Below, one piece after another: positions 16,660-25,840 of a stretch of 45,281 bases of DNA. Below the pieces are notes generated by a model. The model worked only from the letters and a program-made list of their open reading frames with translations, searched no databases and had not been told where the DNA came from. Within the stretch, counting starts at the first letter, position 1, and every line of letters begins with the position of its first letter. The position numbers and the translations under genes are program-made. The DNA is from Gemmatimonadota bacterium (GTDB lineage: Bacteria > Gemmatimonadota > Gemmatimonadetes > Longimicrobiales > Gaopeijiaceae), in NCBI GenBank assembly GCA_028874995.1, contig JAPPGM010000084.1, positions 1-45,281 of the forward strand, given 5' to 3'.

Positions 16660-17850
16660 ATGAACCGAAGAGCCCCCGACCTGCCGGGTGCCGCCTTCCT
16701 GGAATGCGGTGCCACCGGCGAGACCTTCGAATCCGAACAGCTGATCGGCCTCTCGCCGGCCGGCAAGCCGCTGCTCGCCCGTTACGATCTCGACCCGATC
16801 CGCGGCCACTTCACTCCCGAAGCCGTCGCGGGCCGCCCCCCGACGCTGTGGCGCTACGAAGAGGTTCTGCCCGTCCGCAACCGGGCGTGCCGGGTCAGTC
16901 TGGGCGAAGGGTTCACCCCCCTGCTGGAGTCGCCCCGCATGGCCCGCTCCCTGGCTGTGGGGAGGCTGTGGATCAAGGACGAGGGACAGAACCCCACCGG
17001 CTCCTTCAAGGACCGGGGTCTCTGCATGGCGGTCTCGCGGGCGGTGGAGCTCGGCGCGCGCGAGTTGGCAATCCCGTCCGCGGGCAACGCCGCCGGTTCG
17101 ACCGCGGCCTACGGCGCCGCAGCCGGGCTGCCGGTGCACGTCGTGGTGCCGACGGACACACCGGCTCCGATCCTGGCCGAGATCCGTGCGCTTGGAGCCG
17201 ATGTCGAACTCCTGGACGGCCTGATCACCGATTGCGGCAGGCTGGTTCGGCGCCGGTGTGACGAGGACGGATGGTGGGACCTGTCCACGCTGAAGGAGCC
17301 GTACCGCCTGGAAGGGAAGAAGACGATGGGCTACGAGCTGTTCGAGCAGCTGGGCGGACGCCTTCCGGACGCGGTCGTGTACCCGACGGGGGGTGGTACG
17401 GGCCTGATCGGAATGTGGAAGGCGTTCGACGAGATGGAAGCCCTGGGCTGGATCGGGGATGAGCGGCCGCGGATGTTCTCGGTCCAGGCCGCGGGTTGCG
17501 CCCCCATGGTGAGGGCGTGGGAGCGGGGCCTGGGCGAGGCGGGGATGTGGGAGGACGCCGTCACCTACGCGGCGGGGCTGAGAGTGCCGGGAGCCGTGGG
17601 GGACTTTCTCATTCTGCGCGCGATCCGCGAGTCGGGCGGTGGGGCGGTGGCGGTGCCCGACGGCGAAATGGAGGAGTGGGTGGGCAGGATGGGGGCCGCG
17701 ACCGGGATCTTCGCGGCGCCGGAAGGAGGGGCCACCGCCGCGGCGGTTCCGCGGCTGCGCGACATGGGGCTCATCGGCGCCGGGGACGAGGTGGTCCTCT
17801 TCAACACCGGCAGCGGGCTCAAGTATGTGGGGATGGAGCCGGTGGGGTGA
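16660..17850 (+). CDS. thrC: Threonine synthase
   Basis: A 396-residue fold-type-II PLP enzyme that converts O-phosphohomoserine to threonine. The PLP lysine is Lys117 in NPTGSFKDRGLCMAVS. The phosphate-binding and substrate motifs SLGEGFTPLLESPRMA, IPSAGNAAGSTAAYGAAAG, KEPYRLEGKKTMGYELFEQL and YPTGGGTGLIGMWKAF are all present. The end, VVLFNTGSGLKY, is typical. The length fits the shorter bacterial class. A canonical N-terminal zinc ribbon is absent; only CGATGETF remains of the usual start. It stands alone, with no hom or thrB nearby. It ends 44 bases before a convergent gene. Confidence 0.94.
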   Translation: MNRRAPDLPGAAFLECGATGETFESEQLIGLSPAGKPLLARYDLDPIRGHFTPEAVAGRPPTLWRYEEVLPVRNRACRVSLGEGFTPLLESPRMARSLAVGRLWIKDEGQNPTGSFKDRGLCMAVSRAVELGARELAIPSAGNAAGSTAAYGAAAGLPVHVVVPTDTPAPILAEIRALGADVELLDGLITDCGRLVRRRCDEDGWWDLSTLKEPYRLEGKKTMGYELFEQLGGRLPDAVVYPTGGGTGLIGMWKAFDEMEALGWIGDERPRMFSVQAAGCAPMVRAWERGLGEAGMWEDAVTYAAGLRVPGAVGDFLILRAIRESGGGAVAVPDGEMEEWVGRMGAATGIFAAPEGGATAAAVPRLRDMGLIGAGDEVVLFNTGSGLKYVGMEPVG

Positions 17851-17893
17851 CCTGATCGGCCGTGGCGCGAATCGGGCGTAGCCCTCCGTCCCG

Positions 17894-18418
17894 CTATCCT
17901 CCGGACCGGAACCGGTAGCTGAGTTCCGGCAGCGGGATGAGGGTTGTGCGGGGCGGCCGCCGGTCCTCGGGATCCGGACGCTTCAGTGCGAGGGCCCGAT
18001 TGAGATAGATGTTCATCGACACCGCGTGCCGCGACCCGATGTCCCAGCTGAGGCCGGTCGGAATACGGGCGATCAGGCCGTAGCCGGTACCCTCTTCGGC
18101 TCGGGCCACGATCCCCCACAGCCCCACCCCCACGAACGGTTCGACCCTGTACGAGCCCACGTACTGCCGCGCGGATACCGAGAGACTCAGGTCCCGGAAC
18201 TGCCAGGTCCCCGCCTGCACTTCCAGGCCCTGGTGCGCCCACCGGTGCTCGACCAGCACGGCCACCGTGCTCGCGCCGCCGAAGGAGACGCCGAAGCGGT
18301 ATTGGGCCGAGACGTCTCCAGCCGTGGCGGCGAGGGCTGCCGCCACGAGGAGGGCCCGTAGCGTGCGGATGGGGGGGCGGGGCGGGGTGGTGGCGGGGAG
18401 GGGGGGCGACAGCGTCAT
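17894..18418 (-). CDS. Small predicted outer membrane beta-barrel protein
   Basis: A 174-residue protein with a signal peptide (about 18-39, TLRALLVAAALAATAGDVSA before QYRFGV). The mature part of about 135 residues is made of alternating hydrophobic/polar strands with many Gly and aromatic residues (QYVGSYRVEPFVGVGLWGIV, SMNIYLNRALAL). It ends in LSYRFRSGG, like the closing strand of small eight-stranded outer membrane barrels. I do not recognise a specific family. It diverges from the glycosidase gene over about 100 bases. The N-terminal residues before the signal are Pro-rich, so the real start may be further in. Confidence 0.68.
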   Translation of the reverse strand: MTLSPPLPATTPPRPPIRTLRALLVAAALAATAGDVSAQYRFGVSFGGASTVAVLVEHRWAHQGLEVQAGTWQFRDLSLSVSARQYVGSYRVEPFVGVGLWGIVARAEEGTGYGLIARIPTGLSWDIGSRHAVSMNIYLNRALALKRPDPEDRRPPRTTLIPLPELSYRFRSGG

Positions 18419-18518
18419 GACGCGGGAGTATACTGGATCGACGGGGTGGTTTCCAGACCGGGAACGGAGAAGCCGACCCTGTCATTCGCACCGAGAAGAC
18501 CAGGGCCGGAATCGCCGC

Positions 18519-19484
18519 ATGGTACCCGTGGAGTACAATCCCGTTCGCTGGACCCGCCTCGCGTTTCCAGGCGCTGTCGCAGGCGCGGCGCTTGCCGTCT
18601 CCGCCTGCGTGGCGCCGGACCGCCCGGCGGGCGTCGCCCCGCCGCTGCCTGCGGACGCGGTGGAATGGCTGGCACCCGATTCCGCTCGGAGCCGCGCCGT
18701 AGCGGACGGTGTCTCCTATCACTTCGCCTGGTCCGCGCGCGGGCCGTGGGCCGTGCATCTGGTGGCGGCCGATCTCGACCTGTGCGAACTCGAACTCGTC
18801 GTGGTCCCGGCGCTGGCGGAGGACGGAACGACCCGTGCGCGCAAGACCGTCACCGCAATGATCCCGAAGGGCGCGGTCACGGCGCTGGCCGGCGTCAATG
18901 GGGACTTCTTCGCCCGCGGCGGTGCGCCGGTGGGTCCGGAGGTCACGTCGGCGACGCGGCGTTCTTCGGGTCGGCCAGGTATCGCGTGGGACGCGGAACG
19001 CGTTCCCCGGATCGGACCGGATCACTCGTTCTCCGAAGACGGTGCCGCAGCGCAAGGGGTTCAGGTCATGGGAGGATTCCCCGAGCTGCTGGACGGAGGA
19101 ACGCGCGTAGGGGACCTCGAGGTGGCGGACCGGCCGGCGTTCGCGGCAGCGCGTCATCCACGCACGGCGGTGGGCTTCGACCCTGCCGGCAATCTTCTCT
19201 GGCTGGTCGTGGTCGACGGTCGCCAGCTGCCCCGCTCAGCCGGAATGTCGCTTGAGGAATTGACGGAACTGTTCCTGGCCCTTGGCGCGGTGGAGGCGCT
19301 CAACCTCGACGGTGGCGGATCGTCGGTGATGACCCTGGGCGAACGGATGGTCAGCAGTCCCTCCGACGCCACAGGCGAACGCCCGGTGGGAAACAGCCTC
19401 TGGGTCGTGCGCGACGGCTCGGCCTGCGAGAACGGTCAGCGCGGCCCGGAAGCGGATTCCCAGGCCAGCGACAGTCCCACGTAG
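18519..19484 (+). CDS. Phosphodiester glycosidase (NAGPA-domain) lipoprotein
   Basis: A 321-residue exported protein. The signal ends in a lipobox (ALAVSAC, about Cys32). The rest is the NAGPA fold found in mammalian N-acetylglucosamine-1-phosphodiester glycosidase and in bacterial exopolysaccharide and phage-related proteins. Key motifs: ALAGVNGDFFARGGAPVGPE, RTAVGFDPAGNLLWLVVVDG, ELTELFLALGAVEALNLDGG, GGSSVMTL and the end RPVGNSLWVVRDG. It probably trims a sugar phosphodiester of the envelope or of a secreted polymer; the substrate is unknown. The last 49 bases overlap the end of the TonB receptor gene on the other strand. Confidence 0.88.
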   Translation: MVPVEYNPVRWTRLAFPGAVAGAALAVSACVAPDRPAGVAPPLPADAVEWLAPDSARSRAVADGVSYHFAWSARGPWAVHLVAADLDLCELELVVVPALAEDGTTRARKTVTAMIPKGAVTALAGVNGDFFARGGAPVGPEVTSATRRSSGRPGIAWDAERVPRIGPDHSFSEDGAAAQGVQVMGGFPELLDGGTRVGDLEVADRPAFAAARHPRTAVGFDPAGNLLWLVVVDGRQLPRSAGMSLEELTELFLALGAVEALNLDGGGSSVMTLGERMVSSPSDATGERPVGNSLWVVRDGSACENGQRGPEADSQASDSPT

Positions 19485-21535
19485 CCACCCCGGTCCGGCC
19501 CGGGTTCGAAGTAGCGCCCGCCGAAGGCGTTCACCACGACCGAAGACGCGTAGCGCACGTTGGTCGCGTTGGTGACCGCGGCGAACGGTGAAATCCGAAG
19601 ATTGCCCGCGCGAACGCCCGTCGCTCCGAAACGCAGTTCAACCAGGGCGAAGCCGTCGGCTGCAGCGTCGTTGGCGTCGTTGGCGGGAACCTCGCCCCTG
19701 GCTTCGACGCGCACCTCGCCGAACCAGGCACTCCCCCCCATGCGCAACGCGCCCTCGAGCCGGTGCGGCGCGAGGCCGGGAACGCGGTTCCCGTCGAAGG
19801 TGTCTTCCCCCACCGAGAACTCGCTGAACCGGGCGTCCACGTACCCGTATGCCAGCCGGGCAGTCATCAGCGACGACAGTTCCGTGCGGGTGGAGAACTC
19901 GAATCCCCTGACTCGGGACTTTCCCGCATTGCGGTAGAACCGCCGTCCTGGGGCGTCGGGGACCTCAAAGGGGACCAGCTGGTTGGTCAGCCCGGTGTTG
20001 AAGACGGTGATGTCGTAGGCGGAACGCCTCCCCAACGTCCCGCGGAGGCCGCCTTCGATAGTCCAGCCACGCTGGGGCTCCAGGTCGGGGTTGAAGCCCC
20101 CGGCTCGGTCGGGTTGATTGGCGAGTTCGGTGGTCGTGGGAGTCTCGAAGGAGCGGGCTACCGAGGCGAAGAAGCCGTGATCACCCAGATCGAGGTGGAG
20201 CCCGAACGAGGGACTGACGCCGCCCATGTCGCGGTCCCCGGAGTCGTCCGGGTTGCCGGCGCCCACCAGCCGGTCGTCGGCGCTGAAGTTGAAGCGGTCG
20301 ACACGAAGGGCGGTCATCCCTTCCAGGCGGGCGCCGAGGGGCACGCGAAGCTGGCCGAACACCGCCATGGCCCGCACGCTTTCCAGCTGGTCGACCTGCA
20401 GGTCCCCCGCTTCACCGCCCTGATTCGCGTAGTTCCTGCGGTCATCGCCCTGGAATTCCCCCTCCACCCCGAAGTCCACGCGGCCCGTGCGACCGCTCAC
20501 GTCCCATTCCTTCCCCAGCGCCGCGCGCACACCGCCGCCATTTCGCTTCAGGTCGATCACCCGGGTCGGGATTGGATTGTCCAGTTCCCGCCGCACCCCA
20601 TACGCCGAGAACGCGGCCTCGACTGCGCCGAGCGGCCCGCTCCAGCCCATCCCCGCCTGACCCTGTCTGACGTCCTTGCGGGTCTTGCGCGCGACGTTGA
20701 AGCCCCACGCCTGGTTGCTGCCTTCATCGTACAGCCCCGCGGGCAGAGAACCCGGGTTGAGCGCGTCGAGGTCCAGGCCGCTGAGCTGTACCGTCAGGGT
20801 ACCGCCGCCGGCCGCCGAGGCCAGCGCGGCGTTGATGGTGGTCCGTTCCGACCGGCTGTACGGATCCTCCCCCGAGTCGGAGATGTTGTTACGGAACCCG
20901 TCGAATACGCTCCGTGCCACGCTTGCGCGAACCCCGACGCCTCCGATCGTCCCCGAGCCAGTTCCCTGCAGCCTCAGCAGCCCGTCGGAGCCGGCCACCA
21001 CGGTGCCCTGCTGCCGGTACCCACCCTCGAAGGGCGGCGCGCTGCGAAAGAGGATCACGCCGCCTGCGCCATTCCCATACAGCGCGGCCGCGGGTCCCCT
21101 CAGCGCTTCCACCCGGCCCAGCGAACCCACGTCCAGGTGATCCAGGGTGGTCTGGCCGTCAGGAAGGGTCGCCGGAATCCCGTCCACGAGGACCTTGATG
21201 CCCCGCACGCCGAACTGGGAGCGGGCACCGAATCCGCGTATGGAGATCCGCTCGCCGACGGAGGCGTTGTACCGGTTCTGCACCCGCACCCCCGGCAGGG
21301 CGTGCAGTGCCTCCTCGATGAACAGACCCGCGGTACCTTCCACGAGATCGGGACCGGCGATCACCGAGGCCGAAAAGGGGAGGCGGTCGAGCCGTGCCGG
21401 AAACCGCAACACGGACACCACGACGGGCTCGAGCGCGACGGTGTCGCCCTCTTCGGTCTGGGCGGGAGTGGGGGACGCTGGAAGCGGCACGGCCGCGAAG
21501 GCCAGTCCCGTCAGCGCGAGGGTGCGCAGGGTCAC
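19436..21535 (-). CDS. TonB-dependent outer membrane receptor
   Basis: A 699-residue receptor. GTG 21535 is chosen because the signal peptide begins there (TLRTLALTGLAFAAVPLPAS, cut near PAQ). A TonB-box-like EPVVVSVLR follows. The plug domain covers about 45-165 (LHALPGVRVQNRYNASVGER, IRGFGARSQFGVRGIKVLVD, VEALRGPAAALYGNGAGGVI). The rest is a 22-strand-type barrel ending YVGLSLAWESASGPR. Such receptors import siderophores, cobalamin, sugars or peptides using TonB energy. The frame is open another 39 codons upstream, but these have no signal character. No cobalamin riboswitch was recognised upstream. The ligand cannot be assigned; the neighbours do not include iron-uptake genes. Confidence 0.93.
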   Translation of the reverse strand: MTLRTLALTGLAFAAVPLPASPTPAQTEEGDTVALEPVVVSVLRFPARLDRLPFSASVIAGPDLVEGTAGLFIEEALHALPGVRVQNRYNASVGERISIRGFGARSQFGVRGIKVLVDGIPATLPDGQTTLDHLDVGSLGRVEALRGPAAALYGNGAGGVILFRSAPPFEGGYRQQGTVVAGSDGLLRLQGTGSGTIGGVGVRASVARSVFDGFRNNISDSGEDPYSRSERTTINAALASAAGGGTLTVQLSGLDLDALNPGSLPAGLYDEGSNQAWGFNVARKTRKDVRQGQAGMGWSGPLGAVEAAFSAYGVRRELDNPIPTRVIDLKRNGGGVRAALGKEWDVSGRTGRVDFGVEGEFQGDDRRNYANQGGEAGDLQVDQLESVRAMAVFGQLRVPLGARLEGMTALRVDRFNFSADDRLVGAGNPDDSGDRDMGGVSPSFGLHLDLGDHGFFASVARSFETPTTTELANQPDRAGGFNPDLEPQRGWTIEGGLRGTLGRRSAYDITVFNTGLTNQLVPFEVPDAPGRRFYRNAGKSRVRGFEFSTRTELSSLMTARLAYGYVDARFSEFSVGEDTFDGNRVPGLAPHRLEGALRMGGSAWFGEVRVEARGEVPANDANDAAADGFALVELRFGATGVRAGNLRISPFAAVTNATNVRYASSVVVNAFGGRYFEPGPDRGGYVGLSLAWESASGPR

Positions 21536-21673
21536 GGAATCTTCGACGCGGTGGGGGGCTGTGTGGTGGTGTTTGCTGATGGTAAGCAGAACCTGATGCG
21601 GCCGACAATGCCGAACGCCAGAGGAAGCCCAGGTTCCACCCGGTCGGCGCACCCCCGCAGGACCGCCGACGGA

Positions 21674-23443
21674 TCACATCGGATTGATCCGCAGATCGAG
21701 CCTTCCCAGCGGCGACGCAGGACTCAGGATGACTTCCTGCTCCTCGGTCAGAAGGCTGGCCGCTTCGACATCCGAAGGATCCGTCTCATCCGGATCCAGG
21801 ACCGCCACATCGAGCGGGGAGTCGACCGGCATCCAGCACGCGCGGTAGTAGCCCGACTCGTTGGTCGACACGATGACGCCGCCGCGGTCCATTCTCAGGA
21901 CGGGTCCTCCCACATCGAACTGTCCGGACAGAATGCGGACCGACGCGTTCGGCACCGGATCGCCACCGGAATCGGTTACCCGGCCCACCAGGATACCGTT
22001 GGCCTGGACCTCCTGCCCCAGTGACACCGTTGATTCGGGGCGCTCCACATCCCTGCACAGTCCTCGGATGATCCTCGCCACCGTCGGCGCCGTGAAACTG
22101 ATCTGAGCCGGCGTATCCGTGTCGGCGAGTACCTCCACCTCGAAGGGCTCGGGCGTGTAGGCGTACGGCTCCAGGTACGGATGACTGAAGGTGACCGAGT
22201 AGACGCCGGGTTCCAGCCCCGCCAGCTGGAACTTCCCGTCGGGATCGGTAAACGACTCGATCCCGGTTCCCTCCACGAAGACCCGGGCGTTGGGGAGCCC
22301 GGCCCGCAGGGTGTCCAGAATCACCCCGGCGATCCCGCCTCCGAGGTCGTCGGCCTCGAGTACCGTTCCTTCGTTGCCGTGCACCCTGATCACGTCCCCT
22401 CCCTGCACGATGATCTCCTGGAGGACCGCAGTACCCCCCCCCGATATGAGGTTGGTTCCCATGCCCGCCTTGGGCATCCGGATCCTCCAGGAATTGACGA
22501 TCCAGGTGCCGTTGGGCAGCGCCTCGAACTCCAGTGTGCCCCCGATGCCGCTGGTCAGGATCGTACGGGGGAGATTGAGGTTTCTGTACGTGAAATCCAG
22601 CCGTTCGAGCCGGGATGTGGAGAGGTCGAGCCACAACGTGCCGCCGATGTCGGGCAAGCGTCGGCCCGGAACGGGTTCGAAGCTGAGTCCGATCAGTCCG
22701 GGGGCCTCCTCCGCGTCGGTTCTGAGGTTGAAGCAGTGGGTGTCCAGGAATGGGTCGGAGAGCAGGACCTCGGCGTCGGGCGCCCAGTACAGGGATTCTC
22801 TGGGGGTGATGCGGGCGAATCCTCCGTTGACGAGGGAATCCGCCGGGCGAGACACGTAGGGGGCCTGCATGTAGCCACGGTTATAGCTGCGCTCCTCGCC
22901 CAGGACTTTGCGACTCTCGGGTTCGAGACGCCGGTTGACGTTCATCATCTCGTACTGGTAATAGCCGCGTTCCTGCGTCCAGGCCGCCGCGCTCAGCGCC
23001 TTGCGCGCCTCCTCCCACACGCGCGTCACCGCCAGCCCCTCCGCGGGCCGCACGGTGCATTTGCGTTCACCGCCGGCCTCGATGCCTTCCAGGGTAATGG
23101 CCTGCACCGCCGCCACGATGTTCTGCGTGATCGTTTCGCCGGCCGCGAGGTCGAAGAAATCCGTGTGCGTGGTGGCGTAGCCGATCCGCTCGGCCCTCAA
23201 CCGATAGCTGCCCGGTGCGGGCGCCGTCAGTTGGAACAGACCGTTATTGCGCGACAGGGCGCGCTCGACTTCGGTTCCGTTGCGGTCCTCCAGGACGACC
23301 ATGGCGCTTCCCAGGCCGGTCACTCCGTCGGGATCCAGGAGCCGTCCCCGTACCGTCTGGGCGTCCGCGTGAATCGGAATGCCCGCAGCGAGGAGCAGCA
23401 GGGGGGAGAGATATCGGATTGCGTGGCTGGGCGGGCGTCTCAC
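21674..23443 (-). CDS. Secreted CarboxypepD_reg-domain surface protein
   Basis: A 589-residue exported protein with a signal peptide (about 10-29, RYLSPLLLLAAGIPIHADAQ). The first CarboxypepD_reg-like beta-sandwich (about 30-115) contains VRGRLLDPDGVTGLGSAMVV and GSYRLRAERIGYATTHTDFF. A middle region of unknown fold (about 120-360) contains WTQERGYYQYEM and a beta-rich GGTLEFEALPNGTWIVNSWR. Two further regulatory-type repeats lie at about 365-450 and 485-560 (GVILDTLRAGLPNARVFVEG; GRVTDSGGDPVPNASVRILS). GTG 23443 has GGAGG 6-10 bases before it. It lies 138 bases upstream of the TonB receptor on the same strand, so the two may work together at the outer membrane. The exact function is unknown. 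Confidence 0.82.
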   Translation of the reverse strand: MRRPPSHAIRYLSPLLLLAAGIPIHADAQTVRGRLLDPDGVTGLGSAMVVLEDRNGTEVERALSRNNGLFQLTAPAPGSYRLRAERIGYATTHTDFFDLAAGETITQNIVAAVQAITLEGIEAGGERKCTVRPAEGLAVTRVWEEARKALSAAAWTQERGYYQYEMMNVNRRLEPESRKVLGEERSYNRGYMQAPYVSRPADSLVNGGFARITPRESLYWAPDAEVLLSDPFLDTHCFNLRTDAEEAPGLIGLSFEPVPGRRLPDIGGTLWLDLSTSRLERLDFTYRNLNLPRTILTSGIGGTLEFEALPNGTWIVNSWRIRMPKAGMGTNLISGGGTAVLQEIIVQGGDVIRVHGNEGTVLEADDLGGGIAGVILDTLRAGLPNARVFVEGTGIESFTDPDGKFQLAGLEPGVYSVTFSHPYLEPYAYTPEPFEVEVLADTDTPAQISFTAPTVARIIRGLCRDVERPESTVSLGQEVQANGILVGRVTDSGGDPVPNASVRILSGQFDVGGPVLRMDRGGVIVSTNESGYYRACWMPVDSPLDVAVLDPDETDPSDVEAASLLTEEQEVILSPASPLGRLDLRINPM

Positions 23444-23650
23444 TGGAACCTCCGTTGATGATGTGGCCTCCCTTGTAACCGCGTCATAATAATACGCCGG
23501 GGGGCAATCGGCATGTCGGCTCCCCGGGCCTCGACTTGAGCGGAACCGCCGTGCCGCCTAGGTTGGCGTTTTCGACGTGGGGGCAGTGGCGGACCCATTC
23601 GCCCCACGAGCAACGCCGAGCGAAGTCTGGAGAACAGCGATGTACACTTT

Positions 23651-23683
23651 ACATTACATAATGTAATGTCCGCATTACATTGC
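23651..23683. promoter_or_regulatory. AT-rich inverted repeat, possible operator upstream of the S9 peptidase gene
   Basis: ACATTAC (23651-23657) and GTAATGT (23663-23669) form a perfect seven-base inverted repeat with a five-base spacer, and a third CATTACAT copy lies at 23673-23680. This patch is strikingly AT-rich for the region and contains CATAAT (23657-23662), a good -10 box. TACA/TGTA half sites are known from BlaI/MecI/CopY-type repressors; that link is only suggestive. It lies in the 222-base gap between divergent genes. Confidence 0.5.
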
Positions 23684-25840
23684 AGCGGGCCGAGCGGCGG
23701 GACTCTGCGCCGATGCGTGCTTGCAACGGCCGGTGCGGTGGCGATCCACCTGTCCGCGCCCGCCGGGACGGCCGCGCAGGGTGGTGGTTATGCTCCCGAC
23801 CTGTACTACCGGCTCGTGGGCGTGGGAGAGGTGGCCGTAGCACCCGACGGAAGCCACGTGGCCTTCACGGTTACGACGGTGGTCGAAGACGAGAACCGGC
23901 GGCACCGGGAGGTGTGGCTGCAACCCCTCGCGGGTGGCCGGCCCACCGGCGACGCATTCCCGGTGACCAGCTCCAACGAGGAGTCAAGCGGTCCCCGCTG
24001 GTCCCCCGACGGATCTTTGCTCGCCTTCTCTTCGTCGCGCGGAGACGACCCCAACCCGGTCTGGTTCCTCCGCGTGCGGGGCGCCGGGGGCGAGGCCTTT
24101 CACATCGAGGGCGTGGAGGGCCCGCCGGTGTGGTCGCCCGACGGGACGCTGATCGCCTACGTCAAGGCACCGGATCCGGGGGCGCCGGGCGGCGGGGGCG
24201 ATGATGTCGGAAGTCGCGAGGGCTGGATCGCGCCCGATGCGGTGACCCGCACCCTGGACGCATCCCGCTTCGATGGACGTGTGATCACCTCCACCCGCTA
24301 CAAGCGCGACGGGAGGCTCGCCCTGCAGCCCCACTATCTGTCGCGGGCCAAGCGCCAGCTCATGGTCGTGGACGCGGCCGGAGGCGAGCCGCAACAACTC
24401 ACGCAGCTGTCGTTCAACGCGGGCGCCCCGGTCTGGTCCCGGGACGGGAGTGTCATCCTCTTCACCGGCGACGAACGCGAGGACGACGAACTCGACAGCG
24501 AGAACTCCGGCGACATCTGGGCGGTCGACGCCCAGGGCGGTACCGTGCGGCGGCTGACCACCAATCCGGGCACCGAAAGCGCTCCCGCCGTATCGCCGGA
24601 TGGCCGTTACGTAGCCTTCCTTTCAACCCCGGCCAGGGGCGGCCAGACCGACCTGCTCGTGGCCGAAATCGGGTCCGATGGCCATTTCCGGGGTTCGTCG
24701 GTTAACCTCACCGGGGACTGGGACCTGCGTCCCGGGGCGCCAACCTGGACCGGCGACGGAACCGGCGTGTACTTCTCCGCCGGGATCGGTGGCGACAGCC
24801 ATCTCTTCCATGCAGCGCCGGGTGGTCTCCCAAGCCAGGTCACCAGCGGTGCCCGCAGGCTGTCGTCCTTCTCCTTCTCCGCCTCCGGCGACGTGATGGC
24901 CTTCACCGGCACGGACGCCGTCACCCCCGGCGAGCTGTACGTGGGGCCCGCCGATGGATCGAGCGAGCAGAAGGTCACCCGCTTCAACGACGGCTGGTTG
25001 TCCGGCGTGGACCTGATGCCGGCCGAGCGCCTGACCTGGACGGCGGAGGACGGAACCGAAATCGAGGGCTGGGTCGTGAAGCCGGTCGGCTTTCGCTCGG
25101 GGGGCTCGTACCCGATGGTGCTGAAGATCCACGGGGGACCGCACTCCGCCTACGGCAACACCTTCTTCCCCACCTTCCACGTCCTCTCCGCAGCCGGTTT
25201 CTTCGTGTTGTACACCAACCCCCGCGGCTCGTCCGGGTACGGTCATGACTTCCAGTACGCGACCCGGGGGCAATGGGGAATCGTGGACAGGGAGGACTAC
25301 CTCGCGGGTGTCGAGGCCGCGCTCGTGGCATATCCGGAGATCGACGCGAACCGGCTGGGCGTCTCGGGTGGCAGCTACGGCGGCTTCATGACGAATTGGC
25401 TCACCGCCACGACAGAGCTCTTCAGCGCGGCGGTGACCTCGCGCTCGATCACCAACTGGGAGAGCTGGTGGGGCACCTCCGATGCGCAGCGCCTGACCGA
25501 ATACGAGTTCTACGGTCCTCCGTGGGAGCAGCGCGACCTGTACCGCCGCCTGTCGCCGATCTCATACGTGGAGAACGTGACCGCGCCCACCCTGATCATC
25601 CACAGCGAGAACGACTACCGCACCCCGATCGGGGACGGCGAACAGTGGTTCATGTCGCTGAAGAAGCTGGACGTGCCGGTGGAGATGGTGCGCTATCCCC
25701 GGTCGTCACACGGACTGTCCCGCACCGGAGAGCCGTGGCTGCTCGTGGACCGCCTGGAGCGCATGCGCAGCTGGTTCGTGCACTTCCTGATCGACAATCC
25801 ACCCCGGAGCCGCGCCGCGACGGGTGCCGGGCGAGGGTGA
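23666..25840 (+). CDS. S9 family peptidase (acylaminoacyl-peptidase / DPP-IV-like)
   Basis: A 724-residue exported serine peptidase. Residues about 17-38 are a signal peptide (VLATAGAVAIHLSAPAGTAA). A TolB/WD40-like beta-propeller follows (about 45-440) with repeated SPDG blades (GPRWSPDGSLLAFSS, GPPVWSPDGTLIAYV, APAVSPDGRYVAFLS). An alpha/beta-hydrolase domain (about 470-715) holds the triad Ser570 (GVSGGSYGGF), Asp650 (SENDYRTP) and His682 (SSHGLSR). It would release dipeptides or acylated residues from peptides in the periplasm. ATG 23666 sits inside an inverted repeat, so GTG 23717, right at the signal peptide, may be the true start. The stop overlaps the next gene (GTGA). Confidence 0.94.
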   Translation: MSALHCSGPSGGTLRRCVLATAGAVAIHLSAPAGTAAQGGGYAPDLYYRLVGVGEVAVAPDGSHVAFTVTTVVEDENRRHREVWLQPLAGGRPTGDAFPVTSSNEESSGPRWSPDGSLLAFSSSRGDDPNPVWFLRVRGAGGEAFHIEGVEGPPVWSPDGTLIAYVKAPDPGAPGGGGDDVGSREGWIAPDAVTRTLDASRFDGRVITSTRYKRDGRLALQPHYLSRAKRQLMVVDAAGGEPQQLTQLSFNAGAPVWSRDGSVILFTGDEREDDELDSENSGDIWAVDAQGGTVRRLTTNPGTESAPAVSPDGRYVAFLSTPARGGQTDLLVAEIGSDGHFRGSSVNLTGDWDLRPGAPTWTGDGTGVYFSAGIGGDSHLFHAAPGGLPSQVTSGARRLSSFSFSASGDVMAFTGTDAVTPGELYVGPADGSSEQKVTRFNDGWLSGVDLMPAERLTWTAEDGTEIEGWVVKPVGFRSGGSYPMVLKIHGGPHSAYGNTFFPTFHVLSAAGFFVLYTNPRGSSGYGHDFQYATRGQWGIVDREDYLAGVEAALVAYPEIDANRLGVSGGSYGGFMTNWLTATTELFSAAVTSRSITNWESWWGTSDAQRLTEYEFYGPPWEQRDLYRRLSPISYVENVTAPTLIIHSENDYRTPIGDGEQWFMSLKKLDVPVEMVRYPRSSHGLSRTGEPWLLVDRLERMRSWFVHFLIDNPPRSRAATGAGRG

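Noticed and set aside
21571-21627. Possible TPP riboswitch on the plus strand (GAACCTGATGCGG then CAATGCCG)
   Set aside because: Resembles part of the TPP core, but with extra bases, no good CTGAGA half, and no plus-strand gene downstream; the genes on both sides are on the minus strand.
25273-25836. Upstream extension of the second M24 peptidase
   Set aside because: The frame is open through the S9 gene, but that part is a shadow of the S9 catalytic domain; the GTG overlapping the S9 stop is the natural start.
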